The notes under the pieces were generated by a model. The model saw nothing but the letters and a program-made list of their open reading frames with translations, was not told the origin of the DNA and did no database searches. From Amylostereum areolatum (taxonomy: Eukaryota > Basidiomycota > Agaricomycetes > Russulales > Stereaceae), in NCBI GenBank assembly GCA_012932865.1, contig SAXG01000008.1, positions 310,001 to 374,000 of the forward strand: a stretch of 64,000 bases of DNA, given 5' to 3'. A program made the translations under genes and the position numbers. Below are positions 10,118 to 21,496 of this stretch, in pieces. Position 1 is the first letter of the stretch; each line of letters opens with the position of its first letter.

Positions 10118-12661
10118 TAGGAGAGTTGGGTCGAAACTCGGAGTCGGTGCTGAGAGCAGAAAGCGAAGAAGCGGCGTCGGAGTCGTCGTCGGACCTGTCC
10201 CAGCCGGGCGACGCGTCTTTGGTGGGAGAGTTATCCATGGGTGACGAGGACTGGAAAGTCATGCATGAACAAGGCGTAAATTGAACGGGGAGGGGACTAG
10301 CGTACTGTGGCTACAGAATCATACCATCCGGGTCGAACCCTCGAGGGCTTGGTACTGGGCTCATATACTCGGAATCCGGCAGCGGCAAGCGCCAGGCGAT
10401 GCCCACTCAGTTCGATCTCGAATCCATCACCTGATCTCTCCGCTTCTAACAGCCGTTCCTTGACTTGCTTATGCCTTTTCTTCAGCACCTGATGTCGACC
10501 GTGCCAGGCTTCATGCGAAGAATCTCGCACAATCACTCCCACCACCTGAGACGAATGAATCCCATCCGCCGCAAGGTGCGCAAAACACTTGCTGCTGTGG
10601 CATTTCTTGCAACAGAACGCATGTCCTGCCTCCACTGCGTGCGTCTGGCGTTCTCGCCTTGGGAGATGGCACTTCGCTTGGTCCTGGGGACACAACGTGT
10701 CAGTTCATGTACTGCCCGTTTCCGAAGAAGCAGCGCCTTGAGGCGATAAGTATTCTACCTTTTGGCGCTTGAGGCTGCGCGATGCTCGCCAGTCCCGGAC
10801 AGCGATTCCAGCCTTGAACAGTCCAATTTCATCGTCCTCCAGCGGACAAGGATCCGCACTACCGGTGAACTTGCCGTCAGCGTGCGCATTCGGCACAAAG
10901 CAAGTCGGAGCATCATACGAACCGTGCATCCAACTTTTCTGATGTTACATTCCTCTTGATCGCGATAAGTTGATTGGCCAGATTGTAATCGTCGACGGCA
11001 CTCTTGTATGGCCATATCTGGACAGGGTACATGGTTTGGCATGCGCATGTTCGGCCTTCCGCATAGCATGCTGAACAGAGATGAAGTCCTTCACCCAACC
11101 CCGCAGCCTCAGTCGAAGATGCACAGCGTCGACATTCGAAGAAGCTCAAGAAAATGTCGGATTCACAGCAATCGCAAGTGAAATTAGGGTGGTCCTCGGA
11201 CGCCGGCGCCTCGACGATAGTGGGGAACTTTTCCTGTAAAGGGTGGTACTCGTTTATCAAAATCTCGCGGAAGAGTTCAACGAGCAATTGAAGATTTGCT
11301 GCAGGCTCTTCCGACTCATCGCCGCTATATTCGAGCTAAGCATAAGGCAACACTCGTCGCGGTCGAGACAAATTCGACGAACTTTAAGCTGCCGTTTTCA
11401 GAAAGCTGTGCTCTCAATGTTCTCGTTATGGCAAGCATAGTACAGTGGATGGTAGACTTGATGCGATACACCTCTTTACGACACATTCTAGAACGCGTTA
11501 ATACGACATGCTATGCCAACACAGGATACCAAGGGTAGCTTACCTGTGGTACACTGGTAGTTCATGCCGCAGTGCAGTTGCAGCGCCTCTTAGCGTCATG
11601 CGCGACCAGGACATCTTCACTGACATTCCTCCATGATTAACAACCTGGTACTCAGTCAGTTCCATGTACAGTGAGAAGCGATAACCCTGTCGGAAAAGTA
11701 CCTGGTGACAACTCCTTGGCGGAACCAAGACGAGATCCCCGAGTTTCTGTTCGGCGATAAAGACATCGAAGGGAGCACGAGCAAGTTCATCGACTGTTAT
11801 TGTGTACGATTCCTGTTCCAGCTCATGTCTAAGACTTTGGAAGTACTCTGCCACAGTGGGTGCGTCGCAGCTTTTTGTCATGAACCAGAATGCGGATGCT
11901 GAGTCCTCAGTGTACATCATGATATTCTGACCAGACGAGGCGCATAGATCTTTGTGGCACGGGGTGAGCGTTCCTCCGACGCCCAGATAGCACATGAGGG
12001 TTTCCACACGAGCCTGCGGCAGGCATAGGGTCAATATCCGGGAAAGGTTATGGGACTGACGCTATGTTCTTACTGAGTGAGGGAGATTCTGAAAGATGTC
12101 GTCCGGCCCATACGGTAGTAGCGACGCCGGGACAACTCCGGACGTGTCGAGCCATTCATGCCAGGCTTCCGGGCATTCTGCGTCCTTGGCATAGAAAAGA
12201 TCGGGTGCTACAGGTATTTCGATTCTGATTCTGAAGAATATGCTAAAACTGCACCCTGCTCACCGACTGGCCGTTCCGTCTCCTGCGACCTCACAGCGTT
12301 TCTCGAATGGGAAACAAAATGTTCGATAGATAACTCAGAGTCTTTACGCGATTTGACGTGGCGAACTGGTATACCTGTACTTCTACAGTAAGCAGTACGT
12401 ATTGAGAGGATAGAACGATATATGCTCACTTTTCTGACCGTGTTCGACAAACCAATCAAGGTTGAACATGTCGTGCCTCCAGTCCGGATGATTGTGAAGA
12501 CCTTCAATGATCAAAGGTTCCCCAGTGTTCGCGTACCACTGGATGCCTGTCTCCAGACAGTTCGACATCGGCGTCCGCATAACGTGATGGAAACGAGGGC
12601 TACGGGCCACCAGATCATCCAAATTCCAGACCTCGGAGGTATAAAGGTCAGGGTCCTCCAT
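8367..12661 (-). CDS. large JmjC-domain protein with zinc fingers, coiled coil and RG/Asn-rich tail
   Basis: Predicted nuclear Fe(II)/2-oxoglutarate dioxygenase of the JmjC class, possibly a histone demethylase. The start is MEDPDLYTSEVW at 12661. The JmjC core carries YLGVGGTLTPCHKDLCASSG (iron ligands His and Asp), IMMYTEDSASAFWFMT, KLGDLVLVPPRSCHQVVNHG (second His; a 54-nt in-frame intron is removed here) and MSVKMSWSRMTL. Cys-rich modules follow: CDCCESDIFLSFFECRRC, CSACYAEGRTCACQ and CCKKCHSSKCFAHL. The apparent stop at 10297 is bypassed by a 55-nt intron (GTACGC...TTTCCAG, about 10246-10300) that joins in frame to SSSPMDNSPTKDASPGWD. The second half is Ser/Asp/Pro-rich, then has a coiled coil (KTHIMRLDVNTQRDMNVLTK onward), then a tail rich in Asn/Tyr and RGRG. 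Introns 8995-9052 and 8681-8768 are clear. Near 9330-9430 the frame shifts by one base, from the coiled-coil frame to a frame containing EDVSPRTPLIQDEK. This is a missed intron or a sequence error. Without the joining intron this would be two genes 34 bases apart. Confidence 0.72.
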
Positions 12662-12843
12662 TATAAGTGTGTAGGTGACAAAAAAGTCGGACCAGCAAAG
12701 GGAAAGACGGAGAAGTTCAAACAGTTGCGACGACGGTGACTGTGGCGGTCATGACCGAGTAAGAAACGTGACCAATCAACAGAAGACGCGTTTGTGATTC
12801 GTCGCGTCTTTCTCCTTCCGTCCACCTCATATCCGCTCTGCAA
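12662..12843. promoter_or_regulatory. bidirectional promoter, JmjC gene / RING gene
   Basis: 182 bases separate the two divergent start codons. The stretch must contain both promoters. No obvious TATA box or named motif stands out. Confidence 0.5.
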
Positions 12844-14461
12844 ATGTCCCGCACTTCGACTTCGGGCAATGACTTCGATATTTGGAAGTTCGTATCCTGC
12901 GCTAAATGCCGCCTACCCTACGAAACGGACGGGTCAGGACCTCCGATGGTACCTTTCTGGCTCACAGAATGCGGACATATCATTTGCAACAACCATCTCA
13001 GTAAGTATGGCTCAGTTCATCGTGCATAGATGTTCTGAAATGATCCCTCAGATGCGGATCAATCTTGTCCTGGATGTGGTCTACAACAAGTCCAGATGAC
13101 GCCTCTACAGCGCGAGGTGCGTGACCTTCTACTCATTCCTGGTCATAGTCGTCTGACTGTTCATCTGTGCTTATAGTTGCCCCCACCCTTGTCCGATTGG
13201 TTTCTCTCCCTGCCTCATGTCTTGGATACGATCGCGAATTCGGTCAAAGTAGGAAAAAACCCTTTGGCGGCGAGGAAAGGTTTGATCCTGACCTGGCTTC
13301 TACGTCATCTCCGTAGTTCCAGCAAGAGATGCTAGCCTCTCTTGTGATCTTTTACAAGAATAAGAGCGCCCACCAAAGGGGCGTTATAGAACGCGTGAAG
13401 GGCGAAATCGGCGAACTCAAGACGCTCAGAAAGTACTTCCCCTTCGTCCCCCGTTTTGATGTTCCGATGATTGAGTTGGCCAGGGCAAACGCACAGCTAA
13501 TGGCGGAAAACGAGCAGCTCCGCCAGACCTTGGAATACGGGCACGGCCAGTCAGCGTCGTCCGTCAATTCAAACGGAAAACGGCGGATGACAGACGCATA
13601 TAGGCATGGACCGAGCTCGTTGTGCGTCGGTGCCACGACTAACATGTACTATGATAGAACATTCTCCAGCCCTCGTTCCGTGACCACGCCGTTGGGACCC
13701 AATAGGTTGACGTTACCTCGAGACCACCACCAACCCGCCCTGGGCCAACGTCCAAACGATGACACCAATGTCAGGTTAAGCGGTGCGCCGGGCTTCCATC
13801 AACCTACAGAACGTCCGGGCTCCAGTCGATTTGCTCAGTAGGTTGTGCACCTTTTCAAATTTCTGCACTAACACTATGTGTCAGACAATATGCCTACGCT
13901 CAGCCATCCTCTCGTGATACAGCACAAAATCACTCGAACCTCTCAGTAGATGCAATGCGGCCAGGTTCAAGTAGAGCCATGCCTCCACCCCCGCCACCAA
14001 TACCTGGCGCGCATACATCCAGGTTTGTCCTTCATTTTTCCGTTGAAAACTCACGGTCCCACAACGACAGAATGCTACCAACACACGAGAACAATGCGGG
14101 GCCGCCCCAGCAAACGACATCACGTCCTTTCAAATTCGTCCCGCATTCAAGTGCGCAACAACAGCAACCCGCCGCGAATATCCCTTCGAATCGGTTTACG
14201 CCTCGAGCATCAACAGCTCAAAAACCGCCGGCACCATCCTTCGTTCCTCAGACGCCTTCTCGAAGATTCGTCCCTTCGACCTCCTCCGGATCTCGCCAGG
14301 CATCCCGTGCAGGACCTACCATGGGAGCGTTCGTTCATCTAGCAATCAGAGGGCCCCCTTCCTTCCTGGTGCACACTTTGGCTGATTCTCAGTGGCTACA
14401 TTCCTTGCCCTTGATTCGGATCGCGTTCTTCTATCACTTTGCTGTATCAATACGTACCTAA
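12844..14461 (+). CDS. RING-finger protein, ZIP3/HEI10-like
   Basis: The N-terminal RING reads CAKCRLPYETD, then PFWLTECGHIICNNHL and, after an intron, SCPGCGLQQVQMTPL: a C3HC4-like pattern close to that of ZIP3/HEI10/RNF212 proteins, which promote meiotic crossovers as SUMO/ubiquitin E3 ligases. A helical segment follows (DWFLSLPHVLDTIANSVK, FQQEMLASLVIFYKNKSAHQ, VIERVKGEIGELKTLRK) and a coiled coil (IELARANAQLMAENEQLRQT). The rest is Ser/Pro/Gln-rich with repeated RF(V/T)P-type motifs (SRPFKFVP, SNRFTPR, SRRFVPS). Introns lie near 12993-13051, 13109-13177, 13249-13316 and 13837-13885. The 3' end is uncertain: after SRRFVPSTSSGSRQ the frame continues to 14461 with less protein-like sequence and may contain one more intron. 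The meiotic role is inferred from domain order only. Confidence 0.68.
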
Positions 14462-14683
14462 CTGTATATCATCATGCATTTCTTGAATGTAAGCAAGAAG
14501 TAAACATCTTTTCAATTTGACAAACGCGCATGCTGCTGCGCGGGCCGTAAGCACAGCTATGAGCATGTCGCAGCTCCAACGCCTCCCACCCTTCGCCGCT
14601 TATTACTCCGCAGCAGCGCTGGCCACTGTTCTGCTTTCTTCTCCTAGCCATCATCCTCTGTTCTTCGTCTGGTCTTTAAAGCC

Positions 14684-16047
14684 ATGGCGTACAATGGTCA
14701 ATCTTCGAGTCACTACACTGGCCAAGAAGGATACAACCCTTACCCCGACGCCGGCCAGTACAACTGACCCATACAGTGCTCACAGACCACACGCTTCATA
14801 CGACCAAGGCTGGCCTCGATTCTGCTTACAGAGACGAGCCTTTCACTCCTCCGAACTGCTGCTGGAAAGGAAACACCAGCCGATCCTGACACCTACTCAT
14901 ATCGGTCGGAAAAGGAGAAGTGCGTCATTCCCATCCCTTGCTCCGAACTCAACTTAAGTTTATTTGCCCAGGACACCGCAGAATCTCAGAGCATGGCGTT
15001 ATGACCACCAAGGGAACTTATGGACCAAAGTACGTCGCTTTGCATCTGGCCAATGCGTTTTCTTCTCACACGGATCTATCGTGAAGGGCGGGCGCTGGCG
15101 ATGCTGTGGTCGCTTTTTCTGCTGCACGATCCTCGTCACCCTCTTCCTCATCATCGGCATTGTCCTCTCGCTAGTTCTGGTATGCTTCAGTCATACGATG
15201 TGCTCGCACCATCTAAATTTCTCCGCGCACATCAGTATGCCCGACCACCGAACATTATCATCGGCGATATCACAGTGCCCACCAGCAGCCCTGTGCGTGG
15301 TGCCCACTTCTCTCATATCCCAAATTTACGTTCTAAACGGCACTTAGTTCTCTCCGATTACAAACGGTCTTCAGATCAATCTGGACCTTCCCGTGCAGTG
15401 CGTCCGTTTTTATGACTCTGACAAAATCGCAGCACTTGACGCTTCCGCAGAGTCAGCAACCCCAACTACTTCGGCGTCAAGCTTCCTAGTGTGAAGGCGA
15501 ATGTATGCCGCGCCGTTTTCATTACTGCATCGGGCGCTCATGAATTACCCCCAGATTTTCTATAACCTCAATAACAATGAAACACACATCGGGAACGGCA
15601 CTCTTGACAATGTGCAACTTCCTTCTGGTAGCAATAAGAACATAACCTTCCATTCTCCCTGGTCTATACACCAAGCATCGACCCCTCCGGGTGCTATTCT
15701 ACAAGACTTGCTCCAGAAATGCTTCGGTTCAGGAGGAAATCTTGACATCTCCTACAAGATCAATGTGAGCTAGTTTCTCCTTTACACACCATCTTCCTAT
15801 TGATAAGCTCTCATAGGTGGCAATCAAGGTCGCCTCCATTACAATCAACCTCCCGTCGATCAATAACCAGGACAGCTTCGCATGCCCGATTCCCGAGTCC
15901 GCACTTACTGTAAGGGCGCCTTCAGTCCATCTTCCTCTGGCCCAATGCTAATGATATTCATTCGCTAGGATAGCTTTGGGAGGTCTTGGATTAAACACAT
16001 CGGATGTCCAGGGTCTGATTAACGGTCTGATAAATGGGAACTCTTGA
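14684..16047 (+). CDS. LEA-2/WHy-like single-pass membrane protein, copy A (frame-broken)
   Basis: The N-terminus is hydrophilic (MAYNGQSSSHYTGQEGYNPY), then NLRAWRYDHQGNLWTK, a Cys-rich juxtamembrane segment and a transmembrane helix (FFCCTILVTLFLIIGIVLSL). A lumenal/extracellular domain follows: ARPPNIIIGDITV, NGLQINLDLPV, VSNPNYFGVKL, NIFYNLNNNE, IGNGTLDNVQLPSG and ACPIPESAL, the layout of LEA-2 proteins such as plant NDR1/HIN1 and fungal Vac7/Tag1 relatives. All middle exons are intact with GT-AG introns. Against copy B at 22292, one-base shifts occur near 14764, 14815 and 14874, and in the last exon near 15970, where the tail ALGGLGLNTSDVQGLINGL lies one base out of frame. In the literal frame the protein would end at 16022. 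Either decay or consensus errors explain this. Function unknown. Confidence 0.6.
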
Positions 16048-16307
16048 TGGATATCAAACAACGGACGACGGACTCTTGGCTGCTATGGACATCTGCATCA
16101 TGTACCATACTCTTCGGACATCTGCCCTTTGATTACAGCTTAACTTAGCATATCATATGAACACGGATTACTTTAGACTATCACTAGTGGTACTAAGTTA
16201 CCAAAGAAATTGCTCTACCTAGTACATCCGATGCATGAAGTCGCCATGAATACAGGAACGGTTAGAATGCTTGGGAACTACCGACAGGTCCCTCCTGAAG
16301 TACCTTC

Positions 16308-19201
16308 TCAACTTGCTCTTATCATCTTGATGTCTTCAGCAATGGCGAGCGTGATCTCGCCCTGTTTCTCCACCTCCGTCTCGTTGACCCCCGGGGCCCC
16401 ACACGCAAGCAAGCATTCTCCAACCATACCTCTCCATTTCACGTGGGCATCCACGCCGGAACACTCCACGTTCTCCACGCCCTTAACCGGTACGAGGACT
16501 AATCCCCGCGACACTCCAGCTCACATCCGACACCCGGCAGAGCACTGCAAGAATGTAATCGTCCGCACTGTATCCGTTAACCAGGCGACCAGCGACGACG
16601 CGTCGTACGACGGTCCAGGGACCCGTGTCCGATGTGACGGGAGCACCAAAGAGAAATACGTCCTGGATCAAGTGGGCTGTCTGTGCAGGTGGGAGCTCTG
16701 CGAGGCGGCAGAGTGCCTCGAAGATGACGAGAGCACCAAGGGAGTAGCCGGTGAGAGTGGCGGGACGGGTACCGAAGGCGCGCGAGACTACAGCTATTCC
16801 CAAAAACCATGTCCCGCGCGTGAGAATCCCCTTGAAATAATCAGAAAATTCGAAAAATCAAGAAAATGTGTATCTGGTAAAGAACACCGCTCTGTGCCAT
16901 CCTACATGATCAGCGAAGACATCTATGCGTATGTGTGTGGTTGGAGCGCACCCGGAGAAGAGGACGATGCGAAACGGCGCAATGGGAGCCATGAACGGGG
17001 TTTGAACTCGTTCTCCAACGTCAGCCAGCCTCCCGCTTTTTATCTCCATCTCGACCTGTCTCCTTCCGTCTTATGACCCTTTTAAATGGTCCATACGTGC
17101 ATCCTATGCCATCCAGCGCAATTTTCGTGGCCTCCCTGCGCCTTGATGACCCTTTACAAGATGCTCGCGATAGACGCCCAACAGCGCGGAGGACGTCCTC
17201 TCCCTCCCACTGGCACCCACCGCCCTTTCACCATCAAGAACCCACAAGGTGCATTGAAAGCTTCACAGGGTGATATATGTGCATAACGATGGCTGCTGGG
17301 AACGTGTAGGAATGGGTACTTTGCACTGTCGAGGCGGATGGTCGCCCTGGGTGAGTCCTCTTCTTCTCCACTTCATCCAAACTTTGTCCCCGCATTTCTT
17401 CCACCTAAGATACATCTATACACCGCCCATCATATGATAAGTGCGCCAGATGCACTGTCCCCACGATTCAATGTAATATCAGCGCGGCCCTGTGCTGTCT
17501 TTGTAGTTGGCAGCCCCGTTCCTCTTCCTCCTGTTCTGTATCTGTCCTACATACATTCCTGCATGAAATACACTCGTCTGGAACACTCTTGTAGCAATGC
17601 ATGCTCACCATCTACCACCCACTCGAGTTTGGCGCGTTATCGCAGGTTATCGCGCGCGTCTCGTTGACATCGCGTATGATCCGTATTGCGGGTATATCTC
17701 ATTGAATTGATATATCCTGTGCATGTATCTAGCTTGCTGGTCCCCAATGACACCTAACTAGCCCGAAGGATGTGCCCCACACCTCGTTTACCGTCTCCTA
17801 TGCATTTGTTCAATTTTCCGAATTTTCCGATTATTTCAGGGGGGTTCTCACGCGCGGGACATGGTTTTTGGGAATAGCTGTAGGAGGTCCGCAAGGACGG
17901 CGCCGGCTTTGAGAGCACAAGCCCTGGCGTTCATCCATGGATTGTCTAAATGTGCTCGGGTAAGACGCAACAACGATATTGAATAAGGGCGACCTGCCCA
18001 CCGAGAATTTTACCAATCCTAAGCCAAACAACGGGTGCGAGTGAGCTCAACAAGGTCGCGAGGAGAACGCTCTTGACGATGCTCGCTTTCACGTATTGCA
18101 TCGCCTGAGTTTTTATGGCGGTCGAGAGCGCCTCAGACAGTTCGGTCAACGCTTGCACTTCCTAAATATCGATCAGATGCGAACCTTGCACACCGAGAAA
18201 TGGCATATACCCATTGCAGAGCATATGTGTCATCTCCTTCGAAAATCGTCCACGGGGCCGTTATGTCGTCGGGTCCTGCAAGCCATCCGCTGATACACAG
18301 GCGCAAGGCCAAGGTTTCTTTCGGTGGACGAACCGGAACTATGGCTAGGTCCCTGATGTCTCGTGTGTGGCGATCGACCATGTCTGCGCTGGTCTTGGCT
18401 CCGTATGCTCCGAAAAGGGCCCCGCATACGACCGACGAGGAAGCCAGGCCGCTTGCGAGTAGACCGATGGCCGTTCCACCAACGCCAAGGACTCCAAATA
18501 TTGCACTCACGCCTGCACCGACCAAGGGTGCAGCGAGGCCGCCTGTCACGCCCACCAATACACCGCCAGCAATGGCACTGAGGCCCATGCCAGCCATCCT
18601 GAGCATCTTGCCACGCTCTGCGTGCTTCGCCTGGGTATTCTTCACTTGCTGTTCCGCATCCTTCATCGACGAATCTGGATTTTTGAGCGTCGCAACGATG
18701 TTACCTTCGTCCAGGAAAGCAAGGGTAGAGAGAAAGAGCGCGAGTACGAGTACGGCGGAATACTGTTTGGTGGACGTGATGTGTAAGAAAAGAACCACGT
18801 TGATTGTGCGTTCCATAGCCATTCCAAGCGGGAGAAGGGCGGATTCGACTACAGAAGATGCGGAGAGCGTATCGAGCGTTGGGCATTGACCTACACGGAT
18901 CGTCCTTGAACTCGCCGCAGTGATTGCGCAAACAGGGTTGGACGGTACCTCCGCCGGGCTCGCGACATGCTGCCCAGGCAGCCTTCAGCAAGGATTGACC
19001 CCAAGCATCGGTTTGCCGCAAAAAGCGGTCTCGAGTGATTTTGGCTCTCTGGGTGGAAGAAGCGCCTGCGAGCTCGGCTTGTGAGTATAAGTCGGCGGTG
19101 TGTACATGATCTGCGAGAATCCGATAAAAGTGGTAGAAGATGGTGCGACACTCCTCCTCCGAGAGGTCTGCGGGAGGCGTGAGCTTGGTAAGGTCTCCCA
19201 T
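16308..19201 (-). pseudogene. DUF726/TMCO4-type alpha/beta-hydrolase, copy A, split by a transposon
   Basis: Starts MGDLTKLTPPADLSEEECRT. An intron follows the PGGG stretch, then MAMERTINVVLFLHI, VATLKNPDSSMKDAEQQVK, the glycine-rich membrane region MAGMGLSAIAGGVLVGVTGG and GVGGTAIGLLASGLASSSV, ALRLCISGWLAGPDDITAPW, and the hydrolase core with nucleophile elbow LTGYSLGALVIFEAL, FLFGAPVTSD and GRLVNGYSADDYILAVL, then KGVENVECSGVDAHVKWRG. This is the DUF726 family (yeast YFL034W, human TMCO4). After codon Leu of AVLADLL the gene is interrupted by the element at 16791-17880; the reading resumes VSRAFGTRP exactly in frame when one TA is removed. There is also one extra C near 16494 (after GISP). 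The inserted element would abolish the protein unless it is spliced out. Confidence 0.85.
16791..17880. mobile_element. 1,090-bp DNA transposon-like element with 68-bp terminal inverted repeats
   Basis: Both ends begin CAGCTATTCCCAAAAACCAT and continue with GTCCCGCGCGTGAGAA; the first 36 bases are identical and the inverted repeat extends to 68 bases with four mismatches. TA flanks both ends (16789-16790 and 17881-17882). The empty site reads as an uninterrupted codon series in the host hydrolase gene. TA duplication and CAG termini suggest a Tc1/mariner-like superfamily or a derived MITE. I find no intact transposase: the longest frames inside carry no DDE/DDD-type motif I can identify. A small spliceable open region (about 17146-17352, containing IKNPQGALKAS and WVLCTVEADGRP) might be captured host sequence. 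The element is probably non-autonomous. Confidence 0.88.
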
Positions 19202-19702
19202 AGGAGTCTATGGGGTGGGTCGAAAGGTGAAGCAAGGCAGGCGTGGGTGCCGTCCTATGTGCCATTTGATTGCAACAGTATATATACGTCCACACAGGGG
19301 AAGAGATATTGAACGTGTCACGTAACAGTGATGGGCCCTAGTACCGACCTGTCGACTATTGGTGGCTTGACCTGGGGAATGAGCTAGACTGGTGGATATC
19401 TCGCAGGAGAAGTCGACATGATGCGGAGAGAATGAAGCAAGCAAGGACTCCGGCGGACCGATACGGAATTCCTGGGATAATTTCAATTTGTGGGCGTGTG
19501 TTGGCGCTTGTGGGCCCGGCAGCCGCCGGGAGTACGGACTCCGGAACGGGCCGACTGCTCGACCCCGTCCTCCATAATCCATTTTCTCTGATATGAAGTT
19601 TGCCCTATGCACGTGTCTTGACTGTCTTCGTCGAACCATGTTATTACGCAGGGATAATTACTGGTGACTGCGAGCCGACAGGTCCTTCCCTGAATCACCT
19701 TC

Positions 19703-21496
19703 TCAACTTGCCTTGCCATCCATCTTCATTTCTTCAGCGATAACACGCGCTATCTCGCGCTGCTTCTCCACCTCCGAACTACTGACCCCCGGGGCCTCGC
19801 AGGCCAGCAAGCACTCACCCACCATCCCCCGCCATTTGAGATGGCCGTCCACACCAGAACACTCCACGTTTTCTACACCCTTCACTTGCACAGGGCTGAT
19901 CCCGGCCACGTTCCAGCTCGCATCGGACATACGACAGAGCACCGCGAGGACGTAGTCGTCCGCGCCGTACCCATTCACCAGACGGCCGGCGACCACAGCG
20001 ACGCACGGCGGTCCATGCTCCTGCATCTGGAGCAATGGGCGCACCAAAGAGAAACACAGTCCTTGTACCAAGTGGACGGTTTGGGCGGGGGGGAGTTCAG
20101 ACAGACAGCGAAGGGCTTCGAAGATAACAAGGGAACCAAGGGAGTAGCCAGGTCAGAGTAATCGGTCGCGTTCCAAAGGCCCGCTCGGACAGTAAGTCGG
20201 CGAGGACGGCACCGGCTTTGAGGGCGAGTGCTCTGGAATTCATCCATGGGTTATCTAGGATCGCGTTAGACGTGGGGGTGGCGATAGAAACAGCGTGCTC
20301 ACCGACGATTTTGCCGATTTTGAGCCAGGCGATGGGAGCGAGAGAGCTCATCAAGCTCGCAAGCACGGTGTGCTTGATGATTTCCGCCTTGACGTATTGC
20401 ATTGCTTGGGCCTTTATAAGGGTCGACAACGCATTAGACAGTTCAGTCAGCGCTTGAACTTCCTGTTTATCAATAAGACAAGAAGTATGGAAGGTGCGAG
20501 ATGGCATACCCATTGCAGGGCGTATGTATCGTCTCCTTCGAAGACAGTCCATGGGGCCGTTACGTCTTCGGGCACCGAAAGCCAACCGCTGATGCACAGG
20601 CGCAAAGCTAGAGTTTCCTTCGGTGGGTGAACCGGAACAATGGCCAGATCTCGAATCTCCCTCGTGTGGCGACCGACCATCTCCGCCGTGTGCTTGGCTC
20701 CATAAGCACCAAATAGGGCCCCACATATGACCGATGAAGATGCCAGACCGCTTGCGAGCAGTCCAATGGCCGTTCCACCGACACCGAAGATCCCAAATAT
20801 TGCGCTCACGCCTGCACCGACTAAGGGCGCTGCAAGCCCGCCTGTCACGCCCACCAGGACTCCGCCGGCAATGGCGCTCAGGCCCATGCCTGCCATTCTG
20901 AACGTCTTTCCGCGTTCCGCATGCTTCTCCTGCGTATCCTTCACCTGCTGTTCCGCTTCTTTCATGGACGAGTCCGGGTTTTTGAGCGTTGCAACAACGT
21001 TGTCTTCGTCCAATGATGCGAACAAAGACAAGAAGGCACGGGTGCGTGCGGAATATTGCTTGGTGGTTGCGATGTGGAGGAAAAGAGTCATGCTGATTGT
21101 GCGTTCCATGGCTATTCGCGATGGTAGAGGAGGTAGATCTCCCACCGACGAATCAGAAAGAGGTTCAAGGGTTGGACATTGACCTAGAGGGACGTCTGTT
21201 AACTTGGAACGATGTTTGCGACGACGGCTGAGCGTACCTCCGCCGGGTTCGCCACATGCTGCCCAGGTGGCCATCAACAACGACTGTCCCCAATCGTCAA
21301 TCTGCTGCAGAAATTCGTCTCGAGTGGAGTTCGCATCCTCATTCAATGCAGGAGAGTTCTCCGCAAGTTCGGCCTGTGCATATAGATCTGCAGTGTGACG
21401 GTGGCCTGCCAGACGTCGATAGATGTGGTAGAATATGGTGTCGCGCTCTGTCTCTGAGAGATCCGCAGGAGGTGCGAGTTTCGTGAGGTCACCCAT
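19703..21496 (-). CDS. DUF726/TMCO4-type alpha/beta-hydrolase, copy B (frame-broken 3' half)
   Basis: A close paralogue of the neighbouring copy A, in tandem on the same strand; even ~35 bases after the stop codons are similar. The N-terminal 350 codons are open after removing an intron at about 21184-21237: MGDLTKLAPPADLSETERDT, MERTISMTLFLHIATTKQYS, MAGMGLSAIAGGVLVGVTGG, APWTVFEGDDTYALQW, then EVQALTELSNAL, NPWMNSRALALKAGAVLADL and RAFGTRPITLT. At the nucleophile elbow one extra T (about 20155) breaks GYSLGSLVIFEAL. Further one- or two-base insertions lie near 20055 and 19993, before NGYGADDYVLAVL and GVENVECSGVDGHLKWRG. If these are real, the lipase-like centre is lost; if consensus errors, this is the intact copy. 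A 7-bp inverted repeat (21504-21525) lies just upstream of the start. Confidence 0.75.

Noticed and set aside
16210..17076. Long open frame on the + strand across the DUF726 copy A 3' part and the element end
   Set aside because: It is antisense to conserved hydrolase codons and crosses the transposon boundary; no domain is seen.
16789..17882. Three-base (TWA) target duplication as in PIF/Harbinger elements
   Set aside because: The flanks are CTA on the left and TAG on the right; only TA is directly repeated.
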